A DNA stretch of 32,709 nt from Clostridiales bacterium mt11 (GCA_001282665.1 LN874947.1:244062-276770), one strand, 5' to 3'; shown: positions 8,332 through 17,432, counted from the stretch's first letter. Notes: generated by a model not told the origin, from the sequence alone. Numbers and translations: made by a program.

Positions 8332-10188
8332 GTGAATTTAAGTAATGAGCAAAAGAAGGCTATATACCATTTAGATGGACCCGCCTTGGTATTAGCAGTA
8401 CCTGGGGCAGGTAAAACTACTGTCCTTATCCATAGAACTGCTAATCTGATATTGAACAATAATATAAGCCCTGAAAGGATATTGTCCATAACCTTTAGTA
8501 AAGCTTCTGCTAAGGACATGAAGTATAGATTTAATAGATTATATGAAGATATCTCCAATATACCCGTTCATTTTTCCACTATACATAGTTTTGCCTATAG
8601 TTTAATAAGAGAATATGCTTATAAAAACAAAATCAGGTATATGCTTATTGAGGATAGTGAAAAAGAATTAAACAAATATAATATATTAAAAAAAATTAAC
8701 TTTTCTATAAACAATGACTATATTACAGAGGAAAAATTAGAAATACTTATAAACTCCATAGGTTATATCAAAAATATGCTTATATCCCCGGATGAACTTA
8801 AAATCGATATAAATAATTTTGAAGATATATTTAACACCTATGAGAGATATAAAAGAGCAAATAATCTAATAGATTTTGATGATATGCTCACATTATCCTT
8901 AGAAATTTTAGATAAGGATAAATACCTACTAAATAAATATAGAAATAGATTTGATTATATCCAAGTAGATGAAGGACAGGATACCTCCAAAGCTCAAATA
9001 GAGATTATTAAAATCCTATCTCATCCAAAAAACAATCTATTTATAGTGGCAGACGATGATCAATCCATTTATGGATTTAGGGGGGCATATCCTAAAGGAT
9101 TGTTTGATTTTAATAAAATATATAAAAATAGCAAGGTATTCTATATGGAGCAAAACTATCGTTCTTCAAAAAACATAGTTTCAGTATGCAACAAGTTTAT
9201 TAAACAAAATACCTTAAGATACAATAAAAATATATTTACTCAAAATATCTTTATTGAACCTATAAATATTATTAAGGTAAATTCTTTAGAGGATCAATAT
9301 AAGTATCTAATAGATGAACTAATCCAAAAAGAGGATTACAATAATTCAGCTATCTTATATAGAAATAATATTTCAGCCATTGGAATTATCGAATTTTTAG
9401 AAAGAAACAATATACCATTCTATATGAAAGATATAAAAATTAAGTTTTTTAATCATTGGATAATGCAAGATATATTGAATTTTTTCCTATTAGCTCAAAA
9501 CAATTCCGATACAATATGTTTTGAAAAAATTTATTTTAAGATGAAAGGATTTATATCTAAGAAACAACTGAATTTCATAAAGACCTTAAATTATGATCGT
9601 TCTGTTTTTGATAGATTGTTACAATACCCTGGAATCAATGAGTTTTATAGGAATAATTTTTTGAACTTAAAATTGGATTTTAAGAAATTATCTAAGCTGC
9701 CGCCTTATGAGGGCATCCTATATATAGAAAAGAACTTAGAATATGAAGATTATTTAAGAGAAAACTGTATGAAATTTGGACATACTTTAGATTCATTAAA
9801 GACCATATTATATTTCATTAAGATGATAGCTTCAGAAACTAAAGATTTAAACGAATTCATTAGACGTTTAAAGTATTTAGAATACCTCTGTAATGAGTCT
9901 AAAAAAATTAGAAACGGAATAACCTTATCCACCATACATTCCGCAAAAGGACTAGAGTTTCAAAATGTATACATAGTAGATTTAATTGATGGAGATTTTC
10001 CCAACACCAGTAGTATTGATGAATTTACAAAAGGCAATATCCAATTCTTAGAGGAAGAGAGAAGATTATTCTATGTGGGTATGACTAGAGCAAAGAAACA
10101 TTTAAGCTTGATTACCATAAATAATATAAACGATAAAGAAGTTAAACCTTCTAGGTTTTTAGTAGAGTTAGAAAACCTTATTAGCTAA
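8332..10188 (+). CDS. UvrD/Rep-type ATP-dependent DNA helicase (compact)
   Basis: A 618-aa superfamily 1A 3'-5' helicase. Visible motifs are AVPGAGKTT (Walker A, 22-30), DEGQD (motif II, 213-217), ADDDQSIYGFRGA (motif III, about 240-252), NYRSS (motif IV), STIHSAKGLEFQNVYIVDL (motif V) and EERRLFYVGMTRAKKH (motif VI, near the end). It is shorter than PcrA/UvrD (about 720 aa), mainly in the 2B region and the C-terminal tail, so it is probably an accessory helicase rather than PcrA itself. The GTG start at 8332 follows AGGTGGTG. It is monocistronic and divergent from the ABC operon. Confidence 0.9.
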   Translation: MNLSNEQKKAIYHLDGPALVLAVPGAGKTTVLIHRTANLILNNNISPERILSITFSKASAKDMKYRFNRLYEDISNIPVHFSTIHSFAYSLIREYAYKNKIRYMLIEDSEKELNKYNILKKINFSINNDYITEEKLEILINSIGYIKNMLISPDELKIDINNFEDIFNTYERYKRANNLIDFDDMLTLSLEILDKDKYLLNKYRNRFDYIQVDEGQDTSKAQIEIIKILSHPKNNLFIVADDDQSIYGFRGAYPKGLFDFNKIYKNSKVFYMEQNYRSSKNIVSVCNKFIKQNTLRYNKNIFTQNIFIEPINIIKVNSLEDQYKYLIDELIQKEDYNNSAILYRNNISAIGIIEFLERNNIPFYMKDIKIKFFNHWIMQDILNFFLLAQNNSDTICFEKIYFKMKGFISKKQLNFIKTLNYDRSVFDRLLQYPGINEFYRNNFLNLKLDFKKLSKLPPYEGILYIEKNLEYEDYLRENCMKFGHTLDSLKTILYFIKMIASETKDLNEFIRRLKYLEYLCNESKKIRNGITLSTIHSAKGLEFQNVYIVDLIDGDFPNTSSIDEFTKGNIQFLEEERRLFYVGMTRAKKHLSLITINNINDKEVKPSRFLVELENLIS

Positions 10189-10214
10189 GGTTAATGTAGT
10201 ACATTAACCTTAGC
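10184..10214. terminator. Hairpin between convergent helicase and prd genes
   Basis: A perfect 15-bp inverted repeat (GCTAAGGTTAATGTA and its complement around a single G) that contains the helicase stop codon. There is no strong T-run on the plus side; on the minus side it is followed by TAATAAGGTTTTC. It may end or stabilise transcripts from both directions. Confidence 0.5.
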
Positions 10215-10280
10215 CAAACTGTAAGACAAGCCATTTCTTAATTAAAGTTAAACTTTAAGATTAAGCTTACACCCTCCCTA

Positions 10281-11276
10281 CTAACCTAATACGAAACCAT
10301 ATTTAAATGGATCTTCTTCTTCAAAGACTATATTTCCATAGGCTGTTATAAATGCTTTTCCTGTAATCTCTGGTATAATAGCATCATAACCCTCAACTTT
10401 AGTTTTCCCTATTATTTTGCCTACAAATTTGGTACCAGTAATGCTTTCGTAGATAAAGGGTTCATTTATTTTCAATAGTCCCTTTCCATATAATGAGGCT
10501 AATTTAGCACTAGTTCCTGTACCACAAGGAGATCTATCCACTTGCCCAGCTCCAAATATGACTACATTTTTTAAATTAGCTTCTTTGCTAGAAGGCTTAT
10601 CATATATTTCAACTAAATCTACCCTATCTATAAAAGGATTAATTGGATGAACTACAGGTATCTTATCGTTTATAATATCTCTAATAATCAGACCATACTT
10701 TACTAGCTCATCAATATTGTCTATATCCACTTTTATTCCTAAATTCTGTCCATTTACTAGGGCAAAAAAACTACCTCCAAAAGAAATATCTACAGGAATC
10801 TTTCCTAAGTCGGGTACGTCTATTTCTATATCTTTCTTGTATAAAAAAGATGGAACATTGACTATTGACACTTCTACTACTTTTCCATTTTCAACTCTAA
10901 CTTTCGCTTCTATCAATCCAGCTGGTGCATCTAATGTTATATATGTAATGGGCTCTGTTACCTTGACATATCCTCTATCTACTAGTAAAGTAGCTACTCC
11001 TATAGAACCATGACCACACATATTTAAATATCCTCCACCATCCATGAATATGACTCCCATTTGAGCTTCTTCATGGATAGGTTCCGTTATCATGGCTCCA
11101 AACATATCTCTATGACCTCTAGGTTCGTGCATAGCCATGGTCCTAATATAGTCAAAGTTTCGTTCTAAATATTTTTTCTTCTCCATCATAGTATCCCCTA
11201 CTATTGGGGGAAGCCCGTCTACAATAATTCTAGTGGGTTCCCCCATGGTGTGGGTGTCAACATATTCAAGTTTCAT
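10281..11276 (-). CDS. prdF: Proline racemase PrdF
   Basis: A 331-aa PLP-independent racemase that converts L-proline to D-proline, the substrate of the reductase encoded upstream. The two catalytic cysteines are present: C87 in MCGHGSIG and C251 in DRSPCGTGTSAK. Cys at the second site marks a racemase/epimerase rather than a hydroxyproline dehydratase, where Thr stands there. The ATG at 11276 follows GGAGGGG and lies 12 bases past the prdB stop, so it is the last gene of the operon. A 4-hydroxyproline epimerase is the main alternative from sequence alone, but the prd context decides. Confidence 0.95.
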   Translation of the reverse strand: MKLEYVDTHTMGEPTRIIVDGLPPIVGDTMMEKKKYLERNFDYIRTMAMHEPRGHRDMFGAMITEPIHEEAQMGVIFMDGGGYLNMCGHGSIGVATLLVDRGYVKVTEPITYITLDAPAGLIEAKVRVENGKVVEVSIVNVPSFLYKKDIEIDVPDLGKIPVDISFGGSFFALVNGQNLGIKVDIDNIDELVKYGLIIRDIINDKIPVVHPINPFIDRVDLVEIYDKPSSKEANLKNVVIFGAGQVDRSPCGTGTSAKLASLYGKGLLKINEPFIYESITGTKFVGKIIGKTKVEGYDAIIPEITGKAFITAYGNIVFEEEDPFKYGFVLG

Positions 11277-11288
11277 CTAACCCCTCCC

Positions 11289-12014
11289 TTATACTTTTGC
11301 TATATATTCATAAGGCAATGGTATTATCTTCCCTGGAGTATCTATTTCCACAAGTTGAGTTAAAGTATCTCTTAGTATATTTCTTTGCATGTCTGGATTA
11401 TTAGGCTCTCCTACATTAGCACCCATTGGTACAATAGGTGCTGTACACCTTGGAGTACCATTTTGCCTAACTACTGGTGGCAAGGCAGCAATAATTATAC
11501 TTGGGATTCCTGCCTCTTCAATCGCTCTCTGCACAAGCACGGCAGAGCGGTGGCATGTTCCTCACCCACCTGTAATTACTACACCATCTACTCCTTCCTC
11601 TTTTAATATATTAGCTATTTCTGGTCCTGTATGTTCAACAAACGCCTTAACATCTCCTCCTCCGCCCATGAAACCTATATGCTTTGGAGCTATACTCTTT
11701 ATAAAACCTTCTTCTGCTAATTCCTTAAGTCTATCAATAGGAAACATACAGTTAATATCCTTATTTACATCTGAATTATCATATCCACCGTGAGATACCA
11801 TCAAATCATGACTATCTGTATTATTAGGTACTATTCTATAAGAGGTATCTCCAGCCAAGTTAAACCTTTTATCTGACTTTAGATGGACTCCTGCTGCTGT
11901 TACTAGAGCAATTACCATTTCATTTAACGGTTTTGTAATAGGTGTCCAAACTGGTGGTGGAGTTATAGGTACATATATTTCAGATTGTAAACCCTTGATT
12001 GCTGTCAGACCCAT
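11289..12014 (-). CDS. prdB: D-proline reductase selenoprotein subunit PrdB (UGA = Sec151)
   Basis: Catalytic selenoprotein subunit of D-proline reductase, which with PrdA reduces D-proline to 5-aminovalerate. The reading frame is interrupted only by TGA at 11562-11564, inside GVVITGG-U-GTCHRSAVL. The Gly-Gly-Sec-Gly-Thr-Cys motif is the hallmark of this enzyme, as in GrdB-like reductases. Read through, the protein has 241 aa, the usual PrdB length. The ATG at 12014 follows GGAGGG. A SECIS-like hairpin starts 12 bases after the UGA. Gene callers that treat TGA as stop will split it into 11562-12029 and 11289-11540. Sec is inferred from context, not read directly. Confidence 0.96.
11523..11549 (-). 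promoter_or_regulatory. SECIS element of prdB
   Basis: On the mRNA CGCTCTGC pairs with GCAGAGAGCG (a two-base bulge on the 3' side), with loop CGTGCTTGT. It lies inside the coding sequence, 12 bases after the UGA, where bacterial SelB-binding hairpins sit; the loop contains GU. The structure was folded by eye only. Confidence 0.65.
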
Positions 12015-12036
12015 TTTATCCCTCCTCAAATTAACT

Positions 12037-12300
12037 TTAACTATCTAACCTTTTATTCAACTGTTCCTTAGCCGATTTCAAATAATTCTCCTGGATTTCC
12101 TCATTGACCACTTCTGGATAGGTCATCAAAAATCCAACTTCTTGACCTTCCTTTAGTTCATTATCACAAATTACCATCCTTCTTGGAAGTCTTAACTGCC
12201 CCATACGCCCTTTTAAATCTATAATTACGGAGCCATCTGTAAGCTCTACAATTATACCTTCATAATATCTTTCCGAGGAAATAAACTTTAACTTATCCAT
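12037..12300 (-). CDS. Small prd-operon protein (CBO2463/CBO2479-like)
   Basis: An 87-aa protein between prdA and prdB, starting MDKLKFISSERYYEG with a small beta-rich first half and an amphipathic C-terminal helix (EEIQENYLKSAKEQLNKRL). It looks like the short CBO2463/CBO2479-domain proteins that occur in proline reductase clusters. That recognition is from memory and the role is unknown. It starts only three bases after the prdA stop and its ribosome site (GAGGAAG) lies inside prdA, so it is translationally coupled. Its stop is 22 bases before the prdB start. An assembly or structural role in the reductase is a guess. Confidence 0.8.
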   Translation of the reverse strand: MDKLKFISSERYYEGIIVELTDGSVIIDLKGRMGQLRLPRRMVICDNELKEGQEVGFLMTYPEVVNEEIQENYLKSAKEQLNKRLDS

Positions 12301-12303
12301 AAA

Positions 12304-14154
12304 TTATTCTTCCTCTTTCTCATATATCTCTCGTCTTTTTTTACTAATCTTTAATACGGTTTCATTATCTACTAGATCAATTTTCTTATTAGTACTTTTT
12401 TCTATTAGCTCTATATTATTGAGTTTAACATCTTTATCATATTTTCTTTCCGCTGATTTTATCTTTTCCCCTGCCATTTTCGTCTTTAACATGGATATAG
12501 CCCTTATGGCATCTTCTTCACATAGACAATTATTTTCTAATATTTCATTTTCAATTCCCTGTCTAGATTTGTTTAAATCCACCATAGCATCCATGTATTT
12601 ATTTCCTACAACCAACTGTCCTTGTACTGCTGCAAAAGTCATTCCTACCACTTGAATACCTCTTTTACCTATTTCTTCTATATTGCTTGCAAAATCTACA
12701 TGATTATTGCCAAAGCCTTCAGTAGTGACAATGGCTCCATCTATGTCCATAGCTTCTACAGTCATACCCAATAATTTTGATACATAGAACTTTTCAGAAT
12801 TAGCTTGAGGTGAACCTACAAATATGACAGCAGCTAAGTCTATTTCTTCATCTTTCATTGCTTCTAATACCAAAGGTTCCCTAAAATAATGTCTCGATGT
12901 TTCCTTAGATGCAGGTCCTATACAAGTTAAAGCATGAACACAGCCATCTAATACTTGTAATGGGGATACTACTACTGGTACATTACCTAAATCTACATTG
13001 GCTTTTGCCCCTAATACCCCTACTGGTTCTTGCGGCATTAAATAATTATCGTGCATTGCACCTTGCCCCATTATTTCCTTTACTATAACAACCTTTTTCT
13101 TATGAGGCCTTCTCTTTTGTATAAACTGTTCAGTCTTTATAGCTAAACTTTCATCAATCTTCTTTAAAGCTTCTCTAATCTCTTGAGTAATAAAATCTGT
13201 AGCTTTATGGGCAGCCATAGGTCCTGGTCTCTCCATATTTTTGCCTGCCTTTATTATGACATTGGTCTTAATAAGTATTTCTCCTAATTCGGGAGAACCT
13301 GGTCTACTCCACATTATATTTTCTTCAAGAATTCCCTCTGATGAACCAAACTCACCTATTTGAACCCCATTCTCATCAGTGCCAGTTACCATCATAACTA
13401 CACCATCTAAAACTCTCGTTATCCCTTCTCCTAGTTCTCCTTCTTCTTTAGTGGCTATTGGCTGTATATCCATTATGGTATTAGAAAATTCACCATATCT
13501 TTCTGATGTTATAAAATCTATTTCCATATCTACCACTAACTCTTGAGAATCAACGGCTTCTTTGCAGATATCCTTTCTAATATATAGAGTTGTACCATCT
13601 ATTTTGGTTTCATCACCAAATTCTACTTTTTCAATTTTAAAATACTTTCTTTCTAACCTTCTCAATTCTTTTTCTTCATAAATAGTTTCAGTCTTTTCTT
13701 CAATTACCGGCTTAACAGGTTGATTTATTAATCCACCTTGTCCGATTGCTGGAAAAGGTATCTCAATATTTATATCCCTTCCCTCTCCGATACAGATTTT
13801 AATATTTCCATTATTGGTTTGTGTAGTAGATATTTGGCTATCCAGTTTACTATCCTTTATTTCTTCCTCCTCTGCTACATTATCGGTTTCAGAATTCAAA
13901 TTCTTAATACCTTCTAGCACATCAGGGGTTAAAGGAGTCAATGCATCTACTGTTTTAACAAGTTTTGCTCCTAGAACCTCCCCTATCTTAAGGCAGTTTT
14001 CAGGAATAGTGATTAGCCCTGAATCTTCTAAATCTGGTATTATATTTGGATCTTCAATGTTAGATGGGCTGATTATAGTACCTTCTTCAAATCTACAGCA
14101 AGTTACTGCATAAGAATCCTTATGTTCCATAGCTGTTTCATGAGTTATTGCCAT
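12304..14154 (-). CDS. prdA: D-proline reductase proprotein PrdA
   Basis: A 616-aa precursor of the two cysteine/pyruvoyl-type subunits of D-proline reductase. In the known enzyme, PrdA is cleaved at a Thr-Cys bond and the Cys becomes the N-terminal carbonyl group that binds proline. The site is visible as VHALT-C-IGPASKE (T410-C411). The N-terminus MAITHETAMEHKDSYAVTCC matches the family, and the ATG at 14154 lies six bases behind AGGAGGG, so I prefer it to the ATG at 14160 that overlaps the ribosome site. An acidic/Gln-Thr linker of low conservation lies near residues 90-118. It follows prdC by 11 bases and acts with PrdB. Confidence 0.95.
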   Translation of the reverse strand: MAITHETAMEHKDSYAVTCCRFEEGTIISPSNIEDPNIIPDLEDSGLITIPENCLKIGEVLGAKLVKTVDALTPLTPDVLEGIKNLNSETDNVAEEEEIKDSKLDSQISTTQTNNGNIKICIGEGRDINIEIPFPAIGQGGLINQPVKPVIEEKTETIYEEKELRRLERKYFKIEKVEFGDETKIDGTTLYIRKDICKEAVDSQELVVDMEIDFITSERYGEFSNTIMDIQPIATKEEGELGEGITRVLDGVVMMVTGTDENGVQIGEFGSSEGILEENIMWSRPGSPELGEILIKTNVIIKAGKNMERPGPMAAHKATDFITQEIREALKKIDESLAIKTEQFIQKRRPHKKKVVIVKEIMGQGAMHDNYLMPQEPVGVLGAKANVDLGNVPVVVSPLQVLDGCVHALTCIGPASKETSRHYFREPLVLEAMKDEEIDLAAVIFVGSPQANSEKFYVSKLLGMTVEAMDIDGAIVTTEGFGNNHVDFASNIEEIGKRGIQVVGMTFAAVQGQLVVGNKYMDAMVDLNKSRQGIENEILENNCLCEEDAIRAISMLKTKMAGEKIKSAERKYDKDVKLNNIELIEKSTNKKIDLVDNETVLKISKKRREIYEKEEE

Positions 14155-14165
14155 ATCCATCCCTC

Positions 14166-15446
14166 CTATTCTTTTTTTCTTCTATATAATCTATGACCTA
14201 CTGCCCTTAAAACATGGTCTGTGCTGTGATACATTGGTAGTCCTAACCTAGGAGCTACATTCATTACAGTATCAGTTCAGGTTTCACAGGTTCCAACTAT
14301 AATAGCCTCAGCCCCATTTTTCTTTAGCCCCATAACCTTCTCTGCTTGACCTGGACATACTCCTGGTTCTTCACATCGCAATCTACCATTGACATCCTTC
14401 ATCCTTTTACAGTTAGCAGTAGATACCACTTCTCCGCCCATATTTTCTACAATAGCTGTAAGTCTATCTATTTGGGCACCACATTCGCAACCTAATACTC
14501 CAAATTTTCTACTATCATTGGGGAAAGGTAATGATACCAGTATTCCACCAGTAGTTTTAGTAACTAAAGAATCTTCTCCCCCAGCTTTTCCCATAAATGG
14601 ACCTCCTAAAACGATCTCACCATGAGGCTCTATATAGCCCCCGCAATCATCTATTATGGATTTAATAGATGTGCCTATAGGTACGTCTAAAAACACCTTC
14701 TCTCCAGAATTTACTCTTCCATCCACTGTTAAGTCCTTTGTAATTACTGGTCTTCTCTCTTCTATAGCCAATACGATATTTCTTATGGTTTCAATATTGC
14801 TTACTACCACATTAGCTTCAAGAGGTAATTGTCCTGGTTTTAATATAATTCCAAATAGTTCCCTAATGATAACCCTTTCATCTCCTGCAGGATACATATC
14901 AGGTAGATATTTTGCTTCTATATCCTTATAAGATTTTATGGCCTTTCCTAATTCAATTAATGGCTTTTTATTTTTCGGTTTTATAGCTATATATCCTTTC
15001 TTAGCCCCTGTTATCTCCATTACGTATTTTAAACCACGAAGGATTAAATCTGGATCTTCCATTATCCTTGTCATATTATGACTCAATAGGGGTTCACATT
15101 CTGCTGCATTTATTACTACAAATCCACTTTGAAGTTTGGTGTTTAGTTTAATATGGGTAGGAAACCCTGCTCCACCTGCTCCTACAATTCCAGCTTCCTT
15201 TATTAATTCTAAATAATCATCACTATCCTCAATCTTTATATAATCATCAGGTTGATTTGGTAAAGCTTTTATAGTAATTTCTCCTTCATCTATATCTATT
15301 ATTTCTCCACTTACGCTAGAGTGGATATTAGCCCCTAAACCATTAGGCACTGCTATAAGCTGCCCTCTATATACTTTATCCCCACATTTTACTATTGGGC
15401 TATTGATTCCTCCTACATGTTGTCTTAAAGGTATTTTTATTTCCAC
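14166..15446 (-). CDS. prdC: PrdC, RnfC-like electron-transfer selenoprotein (UGA = Sec390)
   Basis: Soluble RnfC-like protein thought to deliver electrons to D-proline reductase. The N-terminal part resembles RnfC/Nqo1 (VGAGGAGFPTHIKL, GDERVIIRELFG, GGPFMGKAG). The C-terminal part is Cys-rich (GCECGAQIDR, TANCKRMK, CEEPGVCPGQ). An apparent stop, TGA at 14277-14279, follows GTCET. Beyond it the frame stays open and sensible for another 36 residues (TDTVMNVAPRLGLPMYHSTD...) to a TAG at 14166. Reading the UGA as Sec gives a C-E-T-U redox motif and 426 aa, with a SECIS-like hairpin 18 bases downstream. The start is GTG at 15446 behind GGGGGGTG; upstream in-frame ATGs lack ribosome sites. Confidence 0.92.
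14237..14258 (-). promoter_or_regulatory. SECIS element of prdC
   Basis: On the mRNA GTAG-C-TCCTA pairs with TAGGA-CTAC around loop GGT, with one bulged C on the 5' side. It begins 18 bases after the UGA. A single bulged base below a short GU-containing apical loop is the pattern expected for bacterial SECIS elements, although the classic bulge is U. Confidence 0.65.
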
Positions 15447-15552
15447 TTTTTCACCCCCCGTCATTAATATATTAGCAATTTTCATACCAACAATTAAAGT
15501 TGTTCTAGCCGTTGATAATAGCAAATCCTTCTAATTTAGAAGATTAACACGT

Positions 15553-15566
15553 GACTAATTTTAGTC
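15553..15566. promoter_or_regulatory. Palindrome in the prdC leader
   Basis: GACTAA-TT-TTAGTC, a third copy of the motif found twice upstream of the sigma-54 promoter, here between that promoter and the prdC start. It could be a further regulator site or a weak leader hairpin. Confidence 0.45.
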
Positions 15567-15624
15567 TTATTATAAGTTAAATTCATCAATTAAAGTTATA
15601 CTATAGATAAATTTTATTCTATAC

Positions 15625-15641
15625 AGCACTCAAGTTGCCTA
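15625..15641 (-). promoter_or_regulatory. Sigma-54 promoter of the prd operon
   Basis: On the minus strand TAGGCAACTTGAGTGCT has the invariant GG-N10-GC of -24/-12 promoters (GG at 15639-15638, GC at 15627-15626). It fits the gene order: the adjacent PrdR is a sigma-54-dependent activator with a GAFTGA loop. The expected start lies near 15614, giving a leader of about 170 bases before prdC. Confidence 0.75.
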
Positions 15642-15662
15642 TTTCCTCAAAAAATAAAACTA

Positions 15663-15695
15663 CGACTAATATTAGTCGCATGACTATAATTAGTC
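15663..15695. promoter_or_regulatory. Tandem palindromes, probable PrdR activator sites
   Basis: CGACTAATATTAGTCG (15663-15678) is a perfect 16-bp palindrome. GACTA-TAAT-TAGTC (15682-15695) is a second one, shifted by about 18 bases and overlapping the prdR stop codon. They lie 22-55 bases upstream of the -24 element, where an enhancer-binding protein could sit. PrdR as the bound protein is inferred. Confidence 0.65.
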
Positions 15696-17432
15696 GTATA
15701 GATTGTACTTTTTCATCTTTGAATGAAGAGTAGTTCTAGGAATATTTAGAAGCTTAGCAGCCTCCTGCCTATTGCCCTTATTTATTTTAAGGGCTTCTTT
15801 AATCATAGTTATTTCTAAATTCTCTACAGATTGATTCAAGTTCATAGAATGTAATGATCTAATATCGATTTTATCTATTCTTCCTTCCATTATGTATTTG
15901 GGAATTAAATCTAGTGTAATGGTATCCTCCCTACACATAATAGCCATATGCTCAACCACATTTTTTAGCTCTCTAATATTTCCCTTCCAAGGATAGTCTA
16001 TTAAGAAATTTACTACATCATTATCAATTTTTAATATTTCTTTATTATTTTCTATACAAATTTGTTTTAAAAAATAATCAATAAATAAAACTATATCCTC
16101 TTTTCTTTCCCTCAATGGAGGGAGCATTATCTCTACTACATTTATCCTATAATATAGTTCATCCCTAAATTCATTTTCTTCTATCATCTTAGTTAAATCC
16201 CTATTAGTTGCAGAGATAATCCTTACATTAACAGGTATATACTTTTCTCCCCCGACCTTTTTTATCTTCTTATCCTGTAATACCCTTAATAGTTTAGCTT
16301 GCATGGATATAGGCATGTCCCCTATTTCATCTAAAAATAATGTCCCATCTTTTGCTTGTTCAAAAAAGCCTACCTTTCCCTCTTTTCTAGCTCCTGTAAA
16401 AGCTCCTTCTTCATATCCAAAGAATTCGGACTCAAATAGTTCTGAAGGGATAGCACTACAATTTACAGGAACAAATTTACCAGATAAATTACTATAATTA
16501 TGAATAGCCTTGGCAAATTCTTCTTTTCCCGTTCCGCTTTCTCCCGTTATAAGAACTGATACATTGGTTGGTGCTATCTGTTTAGCTATATCTACTTTAT
16601 CTATTATCTTTTTACTATGTCCTATAATCCTATCAAATGGATCTGAAGAATTAATTTCTATTTGTCTTTCTAATACTGATAACCTCTCTCTTGCTTTCCT
16701 CAATTCTTTTTGCAATTCTTCAACTTCTGATATATCCTTTTCTGTACTTACTACTCCATATAATTTGCCGTTGATTATAATAGGTGAAGCACTAATTATT
16801 ACATGATATCCATCTTTAGGAGAATGGTAGACATTTCTTACACCTTTTTTAGTTTCAAATATTTTTAAATCTATAGCATTAGGAAAATGGTTCTCTAAGA
16901 ATTTCCCCTTTATTTCCTCTTCTTTTATCTTATATAAGGTTTCAGCATTTTTGTTCCATATGATGACTCTCCCCTTATTATCCACCACACATACAGCTTC
17001 ATTTATACTATCAAATATATGGTCAATAGCTTCTTCAGCTTCCTCTACTCCCTTATAAAAATAATCCCTAATATTCTCTTCCCTAACAATTCCTACAATA
17101 TCCTCCTCATAAAATATAGGAATTCTACCGATCTTATTCTTCAGCATTAAAACTCGAATATTTGCTAAAATTTCTTCTACATTAACTTTTATTACATTTT
17201 TAGTTATAACATCCCTTATAGAAATTGAATACATATCTTTGTCAACTACTTTGTAAATATCGTTTATAGTAATTATGCCTATTAATTTATTATCCTCTAA
17301 TACCAATACTTCCCTTTTACTATTTTTCATAAGGTAATTAAATACCTTATGAAACTTATCTCCTACATCAATGAAATACATATCTCTACTCATGATTTCT
17401 TTCACAGGTATACTATAGGCTTGTAGAAACAT
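15690..17432 (-). CDS. prdR: PrdR, sigma-54-dependent activator with CBS and PAS domains
   Basis: A 580-aa enhancer-binding protein. Two CBS motifs occupy about residues 1-125, followed by a PAS domain at about 130-235 (AIDHIFDSINEAVCVVDNKG). A coiled linker leads to the AAA+ domain with GESGTGKE (297-304) and the sigma-54-contacting GAFTGA loop (343-348). A Fis-type helix-turn-helix closes the protein (EALKINKGNRQEAAKLLNIP ... LHSKMKKYNL). CBS pairs usually sense nucleotides and PAS senses small molecules or redox state; in C. difficile the homologous PrdR responds to proline and activates prd. It lies directly upstream of the operon. The ATG at 17432 follows GGGAAGTG. Confidence 0.93.
   Translation of the reverse strand: MFLQAYSIPVKEIMSRDMYFIDVGDKFHKVFNYLMKNSKREVLVLEDNKLIGIITINDIYKVVDKDMYSISIRDVITKNVIKVNVEEILANIRVLMLKNKIGRIPIFYEEDIVGIVREENIRDYFYKGVEEAEEAIDHIFDSINEAVCVVDNKGRVIIWNKNAETLYKIKEEEIKGKFLENHFPNAIDLKIFETKKGVRNVYHSPKDGYHVIISASPIIINGKLYGVVSTEKDISEVEELQKELRKARERLSVLERQIEINSSDPFDRIIGHSKKIIDKVDIAKQIAPTNVSVLITGESGTGKEEFAKAIHNYSNLSGKFVPVNCSAIPSELFESEFFGYEEGAFTGARKEGKVGFFEQAKDGTLFLDEIGDMPISMQAKLLRVLQDKKIKKVGGEKYIPVNVRIISATNRDLTKMIEENEFRDELYYRINVVEIMLPPLRERKEDIVLFIDYFLKQICIENNKEILKIDNDVVNFLIDYPWKGNIRELKNVVEHMAIMCREDTITLDLIPKYIMEGRIDKIDIRSLHSMNLNQSVENLEITMIKEALKINKGNRQEAAKLLNIPRTTLHSKMKKYNLYD

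Noticed and set aside
8286..8558. Minus-strand open frame opposite the helicase start
   Set aside because: Antisense of the Walker A region, no ribosome site, no recognisable protein.
11289..11564. TGA in prdB as an inactivating nonsense mutation
   Set aside because: The flanking GG-U-GTC motif is the known selenocysteine site of this enzyme and a hairpin follows.
11389..11793. Plus-strand open frame over prdB
   Set aside because: Antisense shadow of prdB; the minus frame has the PrdB motifs and a ribosome site.
14166..14279. Sequence after the prdC TGA as an ordinary intergenic spacer
   Set aside because: The frame remains open with protein-like content to a TAG next to the prdA ribosome site, and a SECIS-like hairpin is present.
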